Shown here: one piece after another, positions 33,861 through 44,046 of the stretch
Layout: each line of letters starts with the position of its first letter
Position numbering within the stretch: position 1 is the stretch's first letter
Source of the DNA: Phytohabitans flavus
Lineage (GTDB): Bacteria > Actinomycetota > Actinomycetes > Mycobacteriales > Micromonosporaceae
Reading direction: 5' to 3'
Assembly: GCF_011764545.1 (NCBI RefSeq)
Contig: NZ_AP022870.1
Span: 8,686,001-8,750,000 of the forward strand
Length of the DNA stretch: 64,000 nt
Notes under the pieces: generated by a model
The model's database searches: none
What the model was told of the DNA's origin: nothing
What the model saw: only the letters and a program-made list of their open reading frames with translations
Translations under genes and position numbers: made by a program

Positions 33861-36144
33861 GCGCCGTCTGGCTGGCGGCCCGCGCGGCGGTACGCCGGCG
33901 GAGGCTCCAGACCGCGGTCGTGGGGATCGTCGTCGGGGTCTCGACCACGATGATCGTGGTGGCACTCGGGCTGCTCGCCGTCTCGGCCGGCCCCTTCGAC
34001 CGGGCCTACGCCCAGCAGCGTGGCGCGCACCTCGCCGTCACGTACGACAGGGCGAAGGTGACCGACGCCGGGCTCACGTCGAACGCCGGGTCGTCGGGGG
34101 TCGAGGCGGTCGCCGGCCCGTTCGGCCAGGCCACGGTCGAGCTCGGCGCCGCCGACCGACCTCGGCCGCAGCCCATGACTGTCGTCGGCCGTACCGATCC
34201 CGCCGGCCCGGTTGACCGCCTCAACGTCTGGCAGGGTCGCTGGGCGACCGCGCCCGGCGAGATCGTGCTCAACCAGAACCCGGTCCTCCCGGGCCGCTTC
34301 GTCCGCCTCGGCGGCCAGCTCACCGCCCCGGACGGCACCGCGCTGACCGTGGTCGGCCGCGCCTACAGCAGCAGCCGCTCGGCCGACGCGTGGGTCACGC
34401 CCGAGCAGATGACCGCGCTGCGCCCCACGGCGACCCAGATGCTCTACCGCTTGACCGAGGCGGACACCACCGCACAGGTGCAGGCGGGCGAGGCCGAGGT
34501 GACGCGTGGGCTGCCGGCGGACGCGCGGCTCGGCTCGACCTCGTACCTGGTACTCCGCGAGGCGGCCGCGCGCGAGGCGGCGTCGTACGTGACCTTCCTT
34601 GTCGCGTTCGGCGTGCTCGGCCTCGCGGTCGCGATCCTCATCGTGGCGAACGTGGTCAGCGGCGCCGTGGTCGCCGGCTTCCGGCACATCGGGGTGCTCA
34701 AGGCGCTCGGCTTCACCCCGACCCAGGTGCTGGTCGTGTACCTGACCATGGTCTCGGTGCCGGCGATCATCGGGTGCGCACTCGGCACGGTGCTCGGCAA
34801 CGTGCTGGCCCGGCCGCTGCTGTCCCAGGCGTTCCGAAATCTGGGCGCCGAGGGCATCGGTGTGCCGGCCTGGGTGAGTGTCGCGGCGCTGCTCGGCGTA
34901 CCGCTGATGGTCGCGCTCTCCGCCCTCGTGCCGGCCCTGCGGGCCCGGAGGCTGCCCGCGGCCGAGGCGATCAGCGCCGGGAGCGCGCCGCACAGCGGCC
35001 GTGGCCTGCGGGTCCAGCGCTGGCTCAGCGGTACCCGGCTGCCCCGCGCGGTGAGCCTCGGGCTCGGCCTGCCCTTCGCCCGACCGGCCCGCAGCGCTAT
35101 GACGATGGCGGCGGTGGTGCTCGGCGTGACGAGCGTGACGCTGGCGATCGGCCTGGCCGGCTCGCTGACCCGGTACGAGCGGGCCGAGGCGCGCACGGGG
35201 GCGGTACAGGTGGAGGTGTTTACGGCCGGCGGCCCGGACTCCGGGTCGGCGGAGGACGAGGCGCTGCTGCGCTCGGTCCCCGGCACCCGCTACGTGCTCG
35301 GCGCCACCGAGGTACAGGTGCGGCAGGTCGGCAACACCGAGCAGACGATGCTGAGGCTCTACAAGGGAGATTCGGCCGCCCTCGGCCAGCAGGTCCTGGA
35401 TGGACGGTGGCCGTCGGGCGCCGGTGAAGTGGCCGTCGCCAAACGCTTCCTGGTCCAACGTGGACTGTCCGTAGGGGACACATTCACGATCGAGGGGGCA
35501 AGGGGGCGACACAGGTGCGGATCGTCGGCATGGTGCTCTTCAACGAGACCGAAACGATCATCGCGGACTGGCCGACCGCCGCGCTTGTCGCGCCGGACGC
35601 GCTGCCCGACCGCTTCGAGGTGCGGCTGACCGAGGGTACGGACGCCGCGGCGTACATGGAGGCGGTCAAGAAGGCCGCTCCGAACCTGGTGGCGTTCCCG
35701 CCCGAGGGCGAGGAGGAGTTCGTCGTGATCGTGCTGGTGACGGTCACCCTGCTGACGCTGATGCTCGCGGTCGTGGCCGCGCTGGGCGTCTTCAACACCG
35801 CCGTGCTCAGCACCCGCGAGCGCCGGCGCGACCTCGGCATGCTCAAGTCGATCGGGATGACCCCGGGCCAGGTCGTCGTGATGGTGGTGACCTCGATGGC
35901 GGCGCTCGGCGCGCTCGGCGGCCTGCTGGGCATCCCGATCGGCGTGGCCGCCCACCGTGTGGTGCTGCCGGCCATGGCGAACGCCGCCCAGGTTGGCTTC
36001 CCCTCCGTCGTGCTCGACGTCTACAAGGGACCGACGCTCGCCCTGCTGGCCCTGGCCGGCGTCGCGATCGCCGCGGTGGGCGCGCTTGTACCGGCCCGGT
36101 CGGCGGCCCGGGCCACGATCGCCGAGGTACTACACAACGAGTGA
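33857..36144 (+). pseudogene. FtsX/BceB-type ABC permease, frameshifted
   Basis: A large permease of about 762 residues once rejoined. It has an N-terminal helix, a long extracellular part, three FtsX-type helices (TFLVAFGVLGLAVAILIVAN onwards, with GVLKALGFTPTQVLVVY), a second block starting at the helix TMAAVVLGVTSVTLAIG, a second extracellular part and three last helices (with LGMLKSIGMTPGQVVVMVV). The frame breaks in one of the G5 runs at 35494-35498 or 35502-35506; adding one G restores FTIEG.KGATQVRIVGMVLF-like continuity. The break looks artefactual (see findings). Confidence 0.78.
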
Positions 36145-36213
36145 CCACGCGAGCGCGATCTTTCGGTCCAAGAAAATTGCGATCATTGATCAACCTCGGG
36201 GCCCGGGTGCATC

Positions 36214-37203
36214 GTGGAAGTCATGCGAAACGGGGAAGCTCTGCTCGGGCCAGAGGAGGAGTGGGCATACCGGGTGCTGGTCCGCCTGGGTACGGCCCGC
36301 GCGGACGAGGTGGCGGCGCGGATGTCGCTCCCGCCGGACGACGGGCAGCGACTGCTGGCGGGACTGAGTGACAAGGGCCTGGCGGCAACGGCCGACGGTG
36401 CGGACGTGTACCGGCCGCTGCCGCCGGAGCCCGCGCTCGGTACCGAGCTGCTGCGCCGCCAGGAGTCGCTGGAGGAGGCGCGGCGCGGGTTGGCGGCGCT
36501 GAGCGAGGAGTACCTGACCAGCGCCCGGCGCCGGTACGCGGACCAGCTGGTGGAGATCGTGGTCGGGGCGGCCGCGCTGCGCGAGCGGATCCGCCGGCTC
36601 CAGGACTCGGCGAAGACCGAGATGCTCTGGCTCTGCCGGGCGAACGCGGTGGCGATGGAGAGCGCGGAGAACACCGAGGAGTTCGACGCGCTCGACCGTG
36701 GCGTCCACTACCAGGTGATCTACGAGCGGGCGCTGCTGATGGAGCCGGGCATGCAGGCCAACGTCGCCGACGGCATCCGCCGGGGCGAGGAGGCGCGCAG
36801 CCTGCGTACGCTGCCGGTGCGGCTGGCCGTCGCGGACCGTACGACGGCGATCTGCCCGCTGGTCCGTGGCGACGAGGGCGACGTCGGCGAGCCGTCCGCC
36901 GCGATCATCGGGCGCAGCCAGCTGCTCGACGCGCTGATCGCGCTCTTCCTGAGCCATTGGGACGTGGCCACGCCGGTACGGATCGACGGTGGCGTGCCGG
37001 ACGAGGAGCCGGACCTGCCGGACGAGTCCGAGCGGTTCGTGCTCTCGCTGCTCGTGGCCGGCGTACCGGACAAGTCGATCGCGTCCCAGATGGGGGTGAG
37101 TCGCCGTACCGTGCAGCGCCGGCTGGACCGCCTGATGGCACTGGCCGGCGTGGACACCCGGCCCGGCCTGGCCTTTCAAGCCGCCCGCCGCGGCTGGCTC
37201 TAG
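36214..37203 (+). CDS. TrmB-like/LuxR-like transcriptional regulator
   Basis: A 329-residue regulator with two DNA-binding regions. The N-terminal winged helix (EEEWAYRVLVRLGTARADEV, then AARMSLPPDDGQRLLAGL) is TrmB-like; the middle has a TrmB-type effector region (TEMLWLCRANAVAM, VIYERALLMEPGM); the C terminus ends in a LuxR-like helix-turn-helix (LVAGVPDKSIASQMGVSRRT then VQRRLDRLMALAGV). Proteins of this layout are common next to secondary-metabolite and secretion genes in actinomycetes. The start may be GTG 36214 or ATG 36223. It follows the ABC permease after 69 bases. Confidence 0.75.
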   Translation: MEVMRNGEALLGPEEEWAYRVLVRLGTARADEVAARMSLPPDDGQRLLAGLSDKGLAATADGADVYRPLPPEPALGTELLRRQESLEEARRGLAALSEEYLTSARRRYADQLVEIVVGAAALRERIRRLQDSAKTEMLWLCRANAVAMESAENTEEFDALDRGVHYQVIYERALLMEPGMQANVADGIRRGEEARSLRTLPVRLAVADRTTAICPLVRGDEGDVGEPSAAIIGRSQLLDALIALFLSHWDVATPVRIDGGVPDEEPDLPDESERFVLSLLVAGVPDKSIASQMGVSRRTVQRRLDRLMALAGVDTRPGLAFQAARRGWL

Positions 37204-37211
37204 CCCACGGC

Positions 37212-37523
37212 CTAATGCAGGCCGTACGCGCGGATCACCGTCTGGGTGACCGTACTGCCGGCCGCGTCGCGGGCGTGGACGCGCAGGGACACGCTTTCCG
37301 CGCCGGCCGGCACCAGGGCGCGGTAGCCGTCGCCGTGCCGGATCACCGGTACGGCACGCCAGGTCGTGCCCTCGTCGAGCGAAATCTCGACCCGCAGTGT
37401 GGTGGCGCACAGCCCTTCCTGGTGCCACAGCGTCAGCCCGAGCAGGTGCGGGTGCCGGCCGGAGACGTACTGCCACTCCGTGCCGGGCGGCACCTCGGTC
37501 ATCCCTCCGCCGATGGGGTTCAT
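37212..37523 (-). CDS. Beta-sandwich protein resembling an S8 protease C-terminal domain
   Basis: A 103-residue frame whose sequence (LRVEISLDEGTTWRAVPVI, GYRALVPAGAESVSLRVHA, RDAAGSTVTQTVIRAYGL) looks like the C-terminal beta domain of actinobacterial subtilisin-like proteases. No protease domain or signal peptide is found upstream. It could be a remnant of a lost protease gene or a stand-alone small protein; the AGGGACG before the ATG favours neither. The stop is nine bases from the convergent regulator gene. Confidence 0.5.
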   Translation of the reverse strand: MNPIGGGMTEVPPGTEWQYVSGRHPHLLGLTLWHQEGLCATTLRVEISLDEGTTWRAVPVIRHGDGYRALVPAGAESVSLRVHARDAAGSTVTQTVIRAYGLH

Positions 37524-37722
37524 CTCGTCCCTACGGTCGGTGTCCGGCGCGCGATACGAACCATGGCGTGAGTGTGTGGTCGGGTGGCGGGAGGGTCACT
37601 ACCTCTGTGCGCGCGCAAAGGCGACATGTCGCCAGATGGACAACGGGATCCTGACGCGAAGGGGCCAGCTGCGCGTTTACGCACTTCGCTTCTGGCGGTA
37701 CGCCTGAAACTGTAAACTTCCT

Positions 37723-37732
37723 TAAACGTTTA
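37723..37732. promoter_or_regulatory. Candidate LacI-type operator
   Basis: The perfect palindrome TAAACGTTTA has the AACGTT core of LacI-family sites and lies 31 bases before the small secreted protein start. It resembles the operator at 39271-39282. Confidence 0.35.
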
Positions 37733-37762
37733 TCCATGCGAACGTTTGGATGGGAGAAGCGG

Positions 37763-37978
37763 ATGAAGCGAGCGTTGTACAGGCTGGCGGTCGTGGCCGC
37801 GGTAGCGGCCGCCTTCGGTGGCGCGGTCGCGTCCCCGGCAAGCGCCGGGGTGGTGGGTGTCTACCCCAGCGCGGAGTCCTGCCACGCCTTCGGCCAGCGA
37901 GGGGTCGGCACGCTCTGGAACTACTACTCCTGCTACCCGGCGACCGGCGGCTGGGCCCTCTGGGCACCCGGCTACTGA
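37763..37978 (+). CDS. Small secreted protein
   Basis: A 71-residue protein with a signal peptide (LAVVAAVAAAFGGAVASPAS, cleavage likely after SASA or ASAG) and a mature part of about 40 residues with two Cys (ESCHAFGQ and YYSCYPAT) and several Trp/Tyr, ending WALWAPGY. Similar tiny secreted proteins with one disulphide are frequent in actinomycetes; no function is known. GGGAGAAG precedes the ATG. A terminator follows. Confidence 0.7.
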   Translation: MKRALYRLAVVAAVAAAFGGAVASPASAGVVGVYPSAESCHAFGQRGVGTLWNYYSCYPATGGWALWAPGY

Positions 37979-37993
37979 CCGTTCCCGAACAAC

Positions 37994-38032
37994 CCGGCCG
38001 GACTGTCCCGTAGCGGACGTCCGGCCGGTTTT
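37994..38032. terminator. Rho-independent terminator
   Basis: CCGGCCGGAC (37994-38003) pairs with GTCCGGCCGG (38019-38028), with further pairing inside, followed by TTTT. It ends the small secreted protein gene and faces the convergent LacI gene. Confidence 0.78.
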
Positions 38033-38052
38033 GGTTGGTGTCGTAGGTCGAG

Positions 38053-39089
38053 TCACACCTCCATGAGGGGCCGCTGGCTGGACTCGCGTACGACGAGTTC
38101 GGGTTCGAAGATGACTTGTTGGTGTTGGTGGGTTTGGGGGTTGTTGGCTTCGTCGAGGAGGAGTTCGGCGGCGGTTTGGCCGAGGCGTTGGCGGGGTTGG
38201 CGGACGGAGGAGAGGGGTACGGCTGCGGCGGCGGCGAATTCGATGTCGTCGTAGCCGACGAGTGCGATGTCGTCGGGTACGCGTATCTGTTGGCGGGTGA
38301 GTACTTGGAGGACGCCGAGTGCGAGGAGGTCGTTGGCGCAGAAGACGGCGGTGGCTCGTGAGTTCTTGGGTTGGCCGAGGATGCGGGCGGCGGCGTCGCG
38401 GCCGGCGGCGACGGTGAGCGCGGGCGTGTCGTAGCGGCGCAGGTTTTCCTCGCCGAGCCCGGCGCCGGTCAGGGCCTGGAGCGCGCCGTCGTACCGATCC
38501 CGGACCTGTTCGAGGCGGTGTGGTCCGCCGACGTAGGCGATGCGGCGGTGCCCGCTCTCGACGAGGTGGCGCACGGCGAGCTCGCCGCCGAGCCGGTCGT
38601 CCACCGACACGGAGCAGAGGTCGGCTTCGGGGAGCGGCGGTCCAGGAGCACGACTCGGACCCCGCGGTCGCGGAGGCGGTGGAGTCGTTGGCTGGCGTCG
38701 TCGATGGGGGTGATGAGGACGCCTTGGACGCGTTGTTCTTCGAGGAGGTCGAGGTAGGCGTTTTCTTTGTTTTGGTTGCCGTCGCTGTTGCAGAAGATGA
38801 CGGGCATGCCGGCGGTGCTGGTGGTGTCTTCGACGCCTTTGGCGACGTCGGTGAAGAAGGGGTTGGCGACGTCGAGGACGACGAGGCCGAGGGTGCGGCC
38901 GCGGCCGCGGCGTAGTTGGCGGGCGGCGTCGTTGGGGACGAAGCCGAGTTCGGTGATGGCGGCGAGGACGCGGGTGCGGGTGGCGTTGGCGACGATGTCG
39001 GGGCGGTTGAGCACATTGGACACGGTGCCGACAGACACTCCCGCGTGATTGGCCACGTCCCGGATGCTGACCAGCGGGATCTCCGACAC
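38053..39089 (-). pseudogene. LacI-family regulator, frameshifted
   Basis: The N-terminal helix-turn-helix reads VSIRDVANHAGVSVGTVSNV with the hinge QLRRGRGRTLGLVV; the ligand domain continues to LDRRS, where the frame breaks in the G4 run at 38629-38632. Adding one base rejoins it to SVDDRLGGELAVRHLVES and on to VGYDDIEFAAAAAVPLSSVR. Rejoined length is about 345 residues, normal for LacI. The GTG at 39089 has GGAG upstream. It is divergent from the rhamnose-type ABC operon, whose promoter has a LacI operator. Codon use switches within the gene (see findings). Confidence 0.8.
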
Positions 39090-39224
39090 CGTCGCTCTCC
39101 TTGCCTCGGCCGCCTCCGCCTTCGCTGGCGGCGCGGTACTGAATCGTGTCAAGAATGCCTCACGATGACGAGCGGGTTGGAAAGCCCTTGCCCGTCTAAC
39201 GATTCGGTAACCGGGCTGAAACTC

Positions 39225-39254
39225 TTGACCGGTCCGGAAACCAGCCCTTAACGT
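39225..39254 (+). promoter_or_regulatory. Promoter of the rhamnose-type ABC operon
   Basis: TTGACC (39225-39230) and TAACGT (39249-39254) are 18 bases apart and fit the main sigma factor consensus. They lie upstream of the LacI operator and the transport operon. Confidence 0.5.
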
Positions 39255-39270
39255 CTATCCCACGAGCCCA

Positions 39271-39282
39271 TGAAACGTTTCA
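39271..39282. promoter_or_regulatory. LacI-family operator
   Basis: TGAAACGTTTCA is a perfect 12-base palindrome with the AACGTT core of LacI-family sites. It lies just downstream of the predicted start of transcription and between the divergent LacI and ABC genes, so the regulator would block the operon. Confidence 0.7.
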
Positions 39283-39311
39283 CTAGCCTAAGCCGGATGC
39301 AGGGAGGCGTC

Positions 39312-40831
39312 GTGCCCGAACGTCCCGAGCACCCTGCGGCACTGCTCACCCTGTCCGGGGTGCGCAAGTCGTTCGGCGCTGTCCACGCGCTGGTGGATGG
39401 TCGTCTGGAGCTGCGTGCGAGTGAGGTGCACGCCCTGGTGGGGGAAAACGGGGCGGGCAAGTCGACGCTGGTGAAGATCCTGGCCGGCGTCCACGCCCCG
39501 GACGAGGGTGTGCTGAGCCTTGACGGCCAGCCCCGGCTCTTCGGCGGCCCGGCGGATGCGCGGGCGGCGGGGATCGCGGTGATCTACCAGGAGCCGACGC
39601 TGTTCCCGGATCTTTCGGTGGCGGAAAACATCTTCATGGGCCGGCAGCCGCTGCGGAGCCTGCGCCGGATCGACACGGCCGCGATGCGCCGGCGCACGTC
39701 GGAGCTGTTCGCCCGGCTTGGTGTGCGGATGGATCCGGACCGCCCGGCACGTGGCCTGTCGATCGCGGACCAGCAGCTTGTCGAGATAGCCAAGGCGCTG
39801 TCGTTCGACGCGCGGGTGCTGGTGATGGACGAGCCTACAGCGGCCCTGTCGGGTGTCGAGGTGGAGCGGCTGTTCGCCGTGGTCCGCTCCCTGCGCGAGT
39901 CCGGGTCGGCCGTCCTGTTCATCTCGCACCGGTTCGACGAGGTCTTCGCCTTGTGCCAGCGGGTGACGGTGATGCGCGACGGCCGCTGGGTCTCGACCGA
40001 TCCCACCGAGGAGCTGACGGTGGGTCAGGTGGTGCGGCGGATGGTCGGCCGGGAGGTCTCCCAGCTTTACCCGAAGCAGGACACCCAGGCCGGCGACGTG
40101 GTCCTCGAAGTCCGCGACCTGACCCGGCTCGGCGTCTTCGACGGGGTCACTTTCGACGTCCGCGCGGGGAGATCGTCGCGCTCGCCGGCCTGGTCGGCGC
40201 CGGACGGAGTGAGGTGGTCCGCGCGGTGTTCGGCGTGGACCGGTACGACTCCGGTGAGGTCCTGGTCGGCGGGAAGCGCCTGCCCCGTGGCAGACCGAGT
40301 GCCGCGATGGCCGCCGGGGTCGCGCTGGTTCCGGAGGACCGTCGGCAGCAGGGCCTGGTGATGGAGCTGTCGATCGAGCGGAACGCCACGCTGACCCGCC
40401 GCTGGTCACTGTCCCGCTTCGGCCTGCTCGGCCCGCGCAGCGAGCGGGAGGACGCCCGCGAGTGGACCCGACGCCTACAGGTCAAGGCCGGTCACCTCGC
40501 CGATCCGGTGTCCACATTGTCCGGTGGCAACCAGCAGAAGGTCGTGCTCGCCAAGTGGCTGTCGACGAATCCGCGAGTGTTGATCGTGGATGAGCCGACG
40601 CGCGGGATCGACGTGGGGACGAAGGCGGAGGTACATCGGCTGATGTCCCAGCTCGCCGCCGACGGCGTGGCGGTGTTGATGGTTTCCAGCGAGCTGCCCG
40701 AGGTGCTGGGCATGGCCGACCGGGTCCTGGTGATGCACGAGGGCCGGCTGGTCGAGGAGATCGCCCGGGAGCGGGCCGACGAGGAGTCCGTGATGCTCGC
40801 CGCGACCGGCCAGCCCGGTGGTGCCGCGTGA
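39312..40831 (+). pseudogene. Sugar ABC transporter ATP-binding protein (RhaT/RbsA type), frameshifted
   Basis: A double ATPase of about 506 residues. First half: Walker A GENGAGKST, signature-like GLSIADQQLVEIAKAL, Walker B VLVMDEPTAALSG. Second half: GLVGAGRSEVV (degenerate Walker A, as in RbsA), LSGGNQQKVVLAKWL and VLIVDEPTRGIDVG. The frame breaks in GGGG at 40166-40169; adding one G restores FDVRAGEIVALAGLVGAG. The GTG at 39312 has AGGGAGG. It heads the operon with the fused permease and RhaS, so it energises uptake of a deoxyhexose, probably rhamnose. Confidence 0.82.
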
Positions 40832-42855
40832 CCACCACGACCCGCGCAGCCGCACCTCCACCCACCCGCGCCCGCGGCGACGTCCGCGGGGCCCGCAGGT
40901 TGTTCGTGGTCCGCGAGCTGGGCATCGGCTTGGCGCTTGTGTTGCTGGTCGCGGTGACCACGATCTACAACCCGCGCTTCCTGAACGCCCAGTCCCGCAA
41001 GGACCTGATGCTCGGCGCCACCATCCTGATCGTCCTGGCGGTGGGTCAGGCGATCGTGGTGATCACTCGCAACGTCGACCTGTCCGTCGGCTCGGTGCTC
41101 GGCCTGTCCGCGTTCGCGACCGGGAAGCTGCTTCTGGCCATGCCGGACGCCCCGATCGTGCTCGCGGTGCTGGCCGGTGTCGGGCTGGGCATGCTCTGCG
41201 GGGCGATCAACGGCGCCCTGATCGCGATCGCGAGGGTGCCGGCCCTGGTCGTGACGCTGGGCACCCTCTACGTGTTCCGTGGCATCGACTATTCGTGGGC
41301 GGCTGGGCAGCAGATCAACGCGGCCGACATGCCGTCCGGGTTCAAGCGGATGGGCACCCAGACCCTGATCGGCATCCCGGTGCTCGCGCTCTTCGCGGTC
41401 GCGGTGTTGCTGATCGCCGGGTTCTACCTGCGCTCGTACCGCTCGGGGCGGGAGATGTACGCGATCGGCTCCGACCCGGCCGCGGCCCGGCTGTCCGGCA
41501 TCCCGGTGGGGTGGCGCGTGTTCACCGCGATGACCCTCTCCGGTGCCCTCGCCGGGCTGGCCGGGGTGCTGCACGCGGCCCGGTTCGGCACCATCGACGC
41601 CGCCGCCGGCAACGGGATCGAGCTCAACGTCGTCGCCGCCGTCGTCGTGGGCGGTGTGGCGATCTTCGGAGGGAGCGGCTCGGTGTACGGCGCGGCACTT
41701 GGCGCGCTGCTGCTCAGCACGATCGGGAGCGCGTTGCCGGTGTTGCGGATCGACCCGTTTTGGCAGCAAGCGGTCGTCGGCGCCCTCATCTTGGCCGCGA
41801 TCGGGCTGGACCGGGCACTCACCGCCCGGATAGCGCACCGGCTCAGGGAAGGAGGGCCCGCGGTGCTTAAGCGCTTGGGCAGCTGGGACGTGCTGGTGAT
41901 CGTGGTCCTGGCCCTCGTGGTGGTCGTCTCCTCGGCCGCGGTGGAAGGGTTTGCCTCCTCCCGGTTCTGGGGCTTCCTGCTCCTCGACGTCATCCCGATC
42001 GCGCTGATCGCGCTGCCGATGACCTTCGTGATCATCACCGGCGAGATCGACCTGTCGGTGGCCAGCGTGCTGGGGCTGTCCAGCGCGGTGATGGGCCAGC
42101 TCTGGGTCTCCGGCGTGCCGCTGCCGCTGATCCTGCCGATCATCCTGCTGCTCGGCGTGGTCCTCGGTGCGGTCAACGGCCTGTTCGTCACCGGGTTCGG
42201 GCTGCCCTCGCTCGCGGTCACGATCGGGACCCTCGCGCTCTACAGAGGACTCGCCTACGTCGTCCTCGGCGACCGCGCCGTCGCCGACTTCCCGTTTGCG
42301 TGGACAGGGCAGGCCATCGAGGCCCTGCCGGGCACCACCATCCCGTGGGCGGCAGCGACAGTAGCAGGCCTCGCGGTGATCTTCGGGATCGTGCTGCACG
42401 CGACCCCGATCGGGCGGGCGCTCTTCGCGATGGGCAACAACGACCAGGCCGCCACCTTCTCCGGCATCTCGGTGGCGAAGACGAAGTTCTGGCTCTTCGT
42501 ACTCACCGCGACCGTCGCCGCCCTCGCCGGCTTCTTCTGGACCATGCGCTACGCGAGCGCCCGTGCGGACAACGGCGCCGGCCTGGAACTGTCCGTCGTG
42601 GCCGCGGTCCTACTCGGCGGGGTCTCCATCTTCGGCGGCCGGGGCAGCCTGCTCGGCGTGATGGCTGGGGTGCTGCTGCTCATCACGCTCCGCAACGCCC
42701 TCCAACTCGCCGACGTGCCGGCGGACACGCTCACCGTGGTCACCGGCGCCCTACTGATCATCTCCGTCGTCGGCCCCAACGCGGCCACCATGCTCCGCGC
42801 TCGCCTCCGCCGGCGACGACCCGCTGTGCCGACCGGGCCTGCGGTTAGCCCCTAA
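40828..42855 (+). CDS. Fused sugar ABC permease (RhaP-RhaQ type)
   Basis: A 675-residue protein made of two BPD_transp_2-type permeases in tandem. Half one (about 25-335) has VVITRNVDLSVGSVLGLSAF and FGGSGSVYGAALGALLL; half two (about 350-660) repeats these as IITGEIDLSVASVLGLSSAV and FGGRGSLLGVMAGVLLL. Rhamnose transporters normally use two separate permeases. At the junction, AAGGAGGG (41849-41856) stands six bases before an in-frame GTG (41863), as if a second gene began there. The GTG at 40828 overlaps the ATPase stop. Whether the fusion is real is discussed in the findings. Confidence 0.85.
   Translation: MTTTTRAAAPPPTRARGDVRGARRLFVVRELGIGLALVLLVAVTTIYNPRFLNAQSRKDLMLGATILIVLAVGQAIVVITRNVDLSVGSVLGLSAFATGKLLLAMPDAPIVLAVLAGVGLGMLCGAINGALIAIARVPALVVTLGTLYVFRGIDYSWAAGQQINAADMPSGFKRMGTQTLIGIPVLALFAVAVLLIAGFYLRSYRSGREMYAIGSDPAAARLSGIPVGWRVFTAMTLSGALAGLAGVLHAARFGTIDAAAGNGIELNVVAAVVVGGVAIFGGSGSVYGAALGALLLSTIGSALPVLRIDPFWQQAVVGALILAAIGLDRALTARIAHRLREGGPAVLKRLGSWDVLVIVVLALVVVVSSAAVEGFASSRFWGFLLLDVIPIALIALPMTFVIITGEIDLSVASVLGLSSAVMGQLWVSGVPLPLILPIILLLGVVLGAVNGLFVTGFGLPSLAVTIGTLALYRGLAYVVLGDRAVADFPFAWTGQAIEALPGTTIPWAAATVAGLAVIFGIVLHATPIGRALFAMGNNDQAATFSGISVAKTKFWLFVLTATVAALAGFFWTMRYASARADNGAGLELSVVAAVLLGGVSIFGGRGSLLGVMAGVLLLITLRNALQLADVPADTLTVVTGALLIISVVGPNAATMLRARLRRRRPAVPTGPAVSP
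41849..41865 (+). promoter_or_regulatory. Internal ribosome-binding site and GTG within the fused permease
   Basis: AAGGAGGG (41849-41856), six bases, then GTG (41863-41865) in frame with the second permease half. It would allow that half to be made alone. Confidence 0.5.
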
Positions 42856-42887
42856 GCCCACATGTTCTGTCGAGGAAGGAAACAGCC

Positions 42888-43957
42888 ATGAGAGGTATGC
42901 GGACCCGACGCATGCGCGTGGGGGCTTCCATTGTCGCGCTGTCGGCGTTGATGCTGGGCGCGACGGCCTGCGCCAGCGACGAGGAGGGCGACACCCCGGC
43001 CGCCGGCGGCGCCAGTGGGGGTGCGGCGGGGCAGATCAAGGAGGGCCTGAGTGTGGCCTTCTTGCCCAAGCAGGTGAACAACCCGTACTTCACCGTCTCC
43101 GACAACGGTGGCAAGTCCGCGGTGGAGGAGTTCAAGGGCGAGTACAAGGAGGTCGGCCCCTCTGAAGCGTCGGCCTCTTCCCAGGTCTCGTACATCAACA
43201 CGTTGACCCAGCAGGGCTCCGACGTGATCGTCATTTCCGCCAACGACCCGAATGCGATCTGCGGCGCGGTCAACCAGGCTCGGCGGGGCGGGGCGAAGGT
43301 CGTCACGTTCGACTCGGACACCAACAAGGACTGCCGTGACCTGTTCGTCAACCAGGTGACCGCGCAGGGCATCGCGGAAAACCAGGTCAAGCTGATCTCG
43401 GACCAGATCGGTGGCGCCGGGAAGATCGCGATCCTGTCCGCGACGGCGAACGCGACGAACCAGAACGCCTGGATCGAGCTGATGAAGACTGAGCTGAAGA
43501 AGCCCGAGTACTCCAAGATCGAGCTGGTCACGGTGGCGTACGGCAACGACGAGGACCAGAAGTCGTTCCAGGAGACCCAGGGCCTGCTCTCTTCCTACCC
43601 CGACCTCAAGGGATCATCTCGCCGACCACAGTCGGTGTGGCGGCGGCCGCTAGGTACCTGTCCGGGTCGCAGTACAAGGGGAAGGTCGCGCTGACGGGCT
43701 TGGGGACGCCGAACCAGATGCGCGAGTTCGTCAAGGACGGCACGGTCAAGAACTTCGCGCTGTGGAGCCCGGCCGACCTGGGGTACCTGGCCGCCTACGC
43801 CGGCGCCGCCCTCGCCTCCGGGATGATCAGCGGTAAGGAAGGCGAGAAGTTCACCGCCGGCAAGCTCGGCGAATACACCATCGGCACCGACGGCGTCGTG
43901 GTCCTCGGCCCGCCCACCGTCTTCGACGCCGGCAACATCGACCAGTTCAACTTCTGA
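42888..43957 (+). pseudogene. rhaS: Rhamnose ABC transporter substrate-binding protein RhaS, frameshifted
   Basis: A lipoprotein of about 356 residues: lipobox ALMLGATACAS, then VAFLPKQVNNPYFTVSDNGG, QVSYINTLTQQGSDVIVISA, FDSDTNKDCRDLFVNQ and SATANATNQNAWIELMK, which agree closely with RhaS of the rhamnose importer. The frame breaks in GGG at 43610-43612; one added G gives LKGIISPTTVGVAAAARYLS and continues through LTGLGTPNQMREFVKDGTV to FDAGNIDQFNF. GAAGGAA precedes the ATG. The binding protein fixes the likely substrate of the operon as rhamnose (family knowledge). Confidence 0.83.
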
Positions 43958-44046
43958 TCCCGAAGACTCCTCCGGTGCCGGCGAGGCCATGTGCGGGGCA
44001 GCGCCGGCACCGGAGGGCGTAAAACGATTCAAGACCAAGAAGATTT

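Noticed and set aside
37730..39016. 428-residue Thr/Pro/Ser-rich frame on the minus strand
   Set aside because: It is another frame of the LacI gene region; it stays open only because of the C-rich codon dialect there and shows no domain.
40492..42399. 635-residue frame antisense to the sugar permease
   Set aside because: It lies opposite well-supported transporter genes and is rich in His, Asp, Arg and Gln as expected for a shadow frame.
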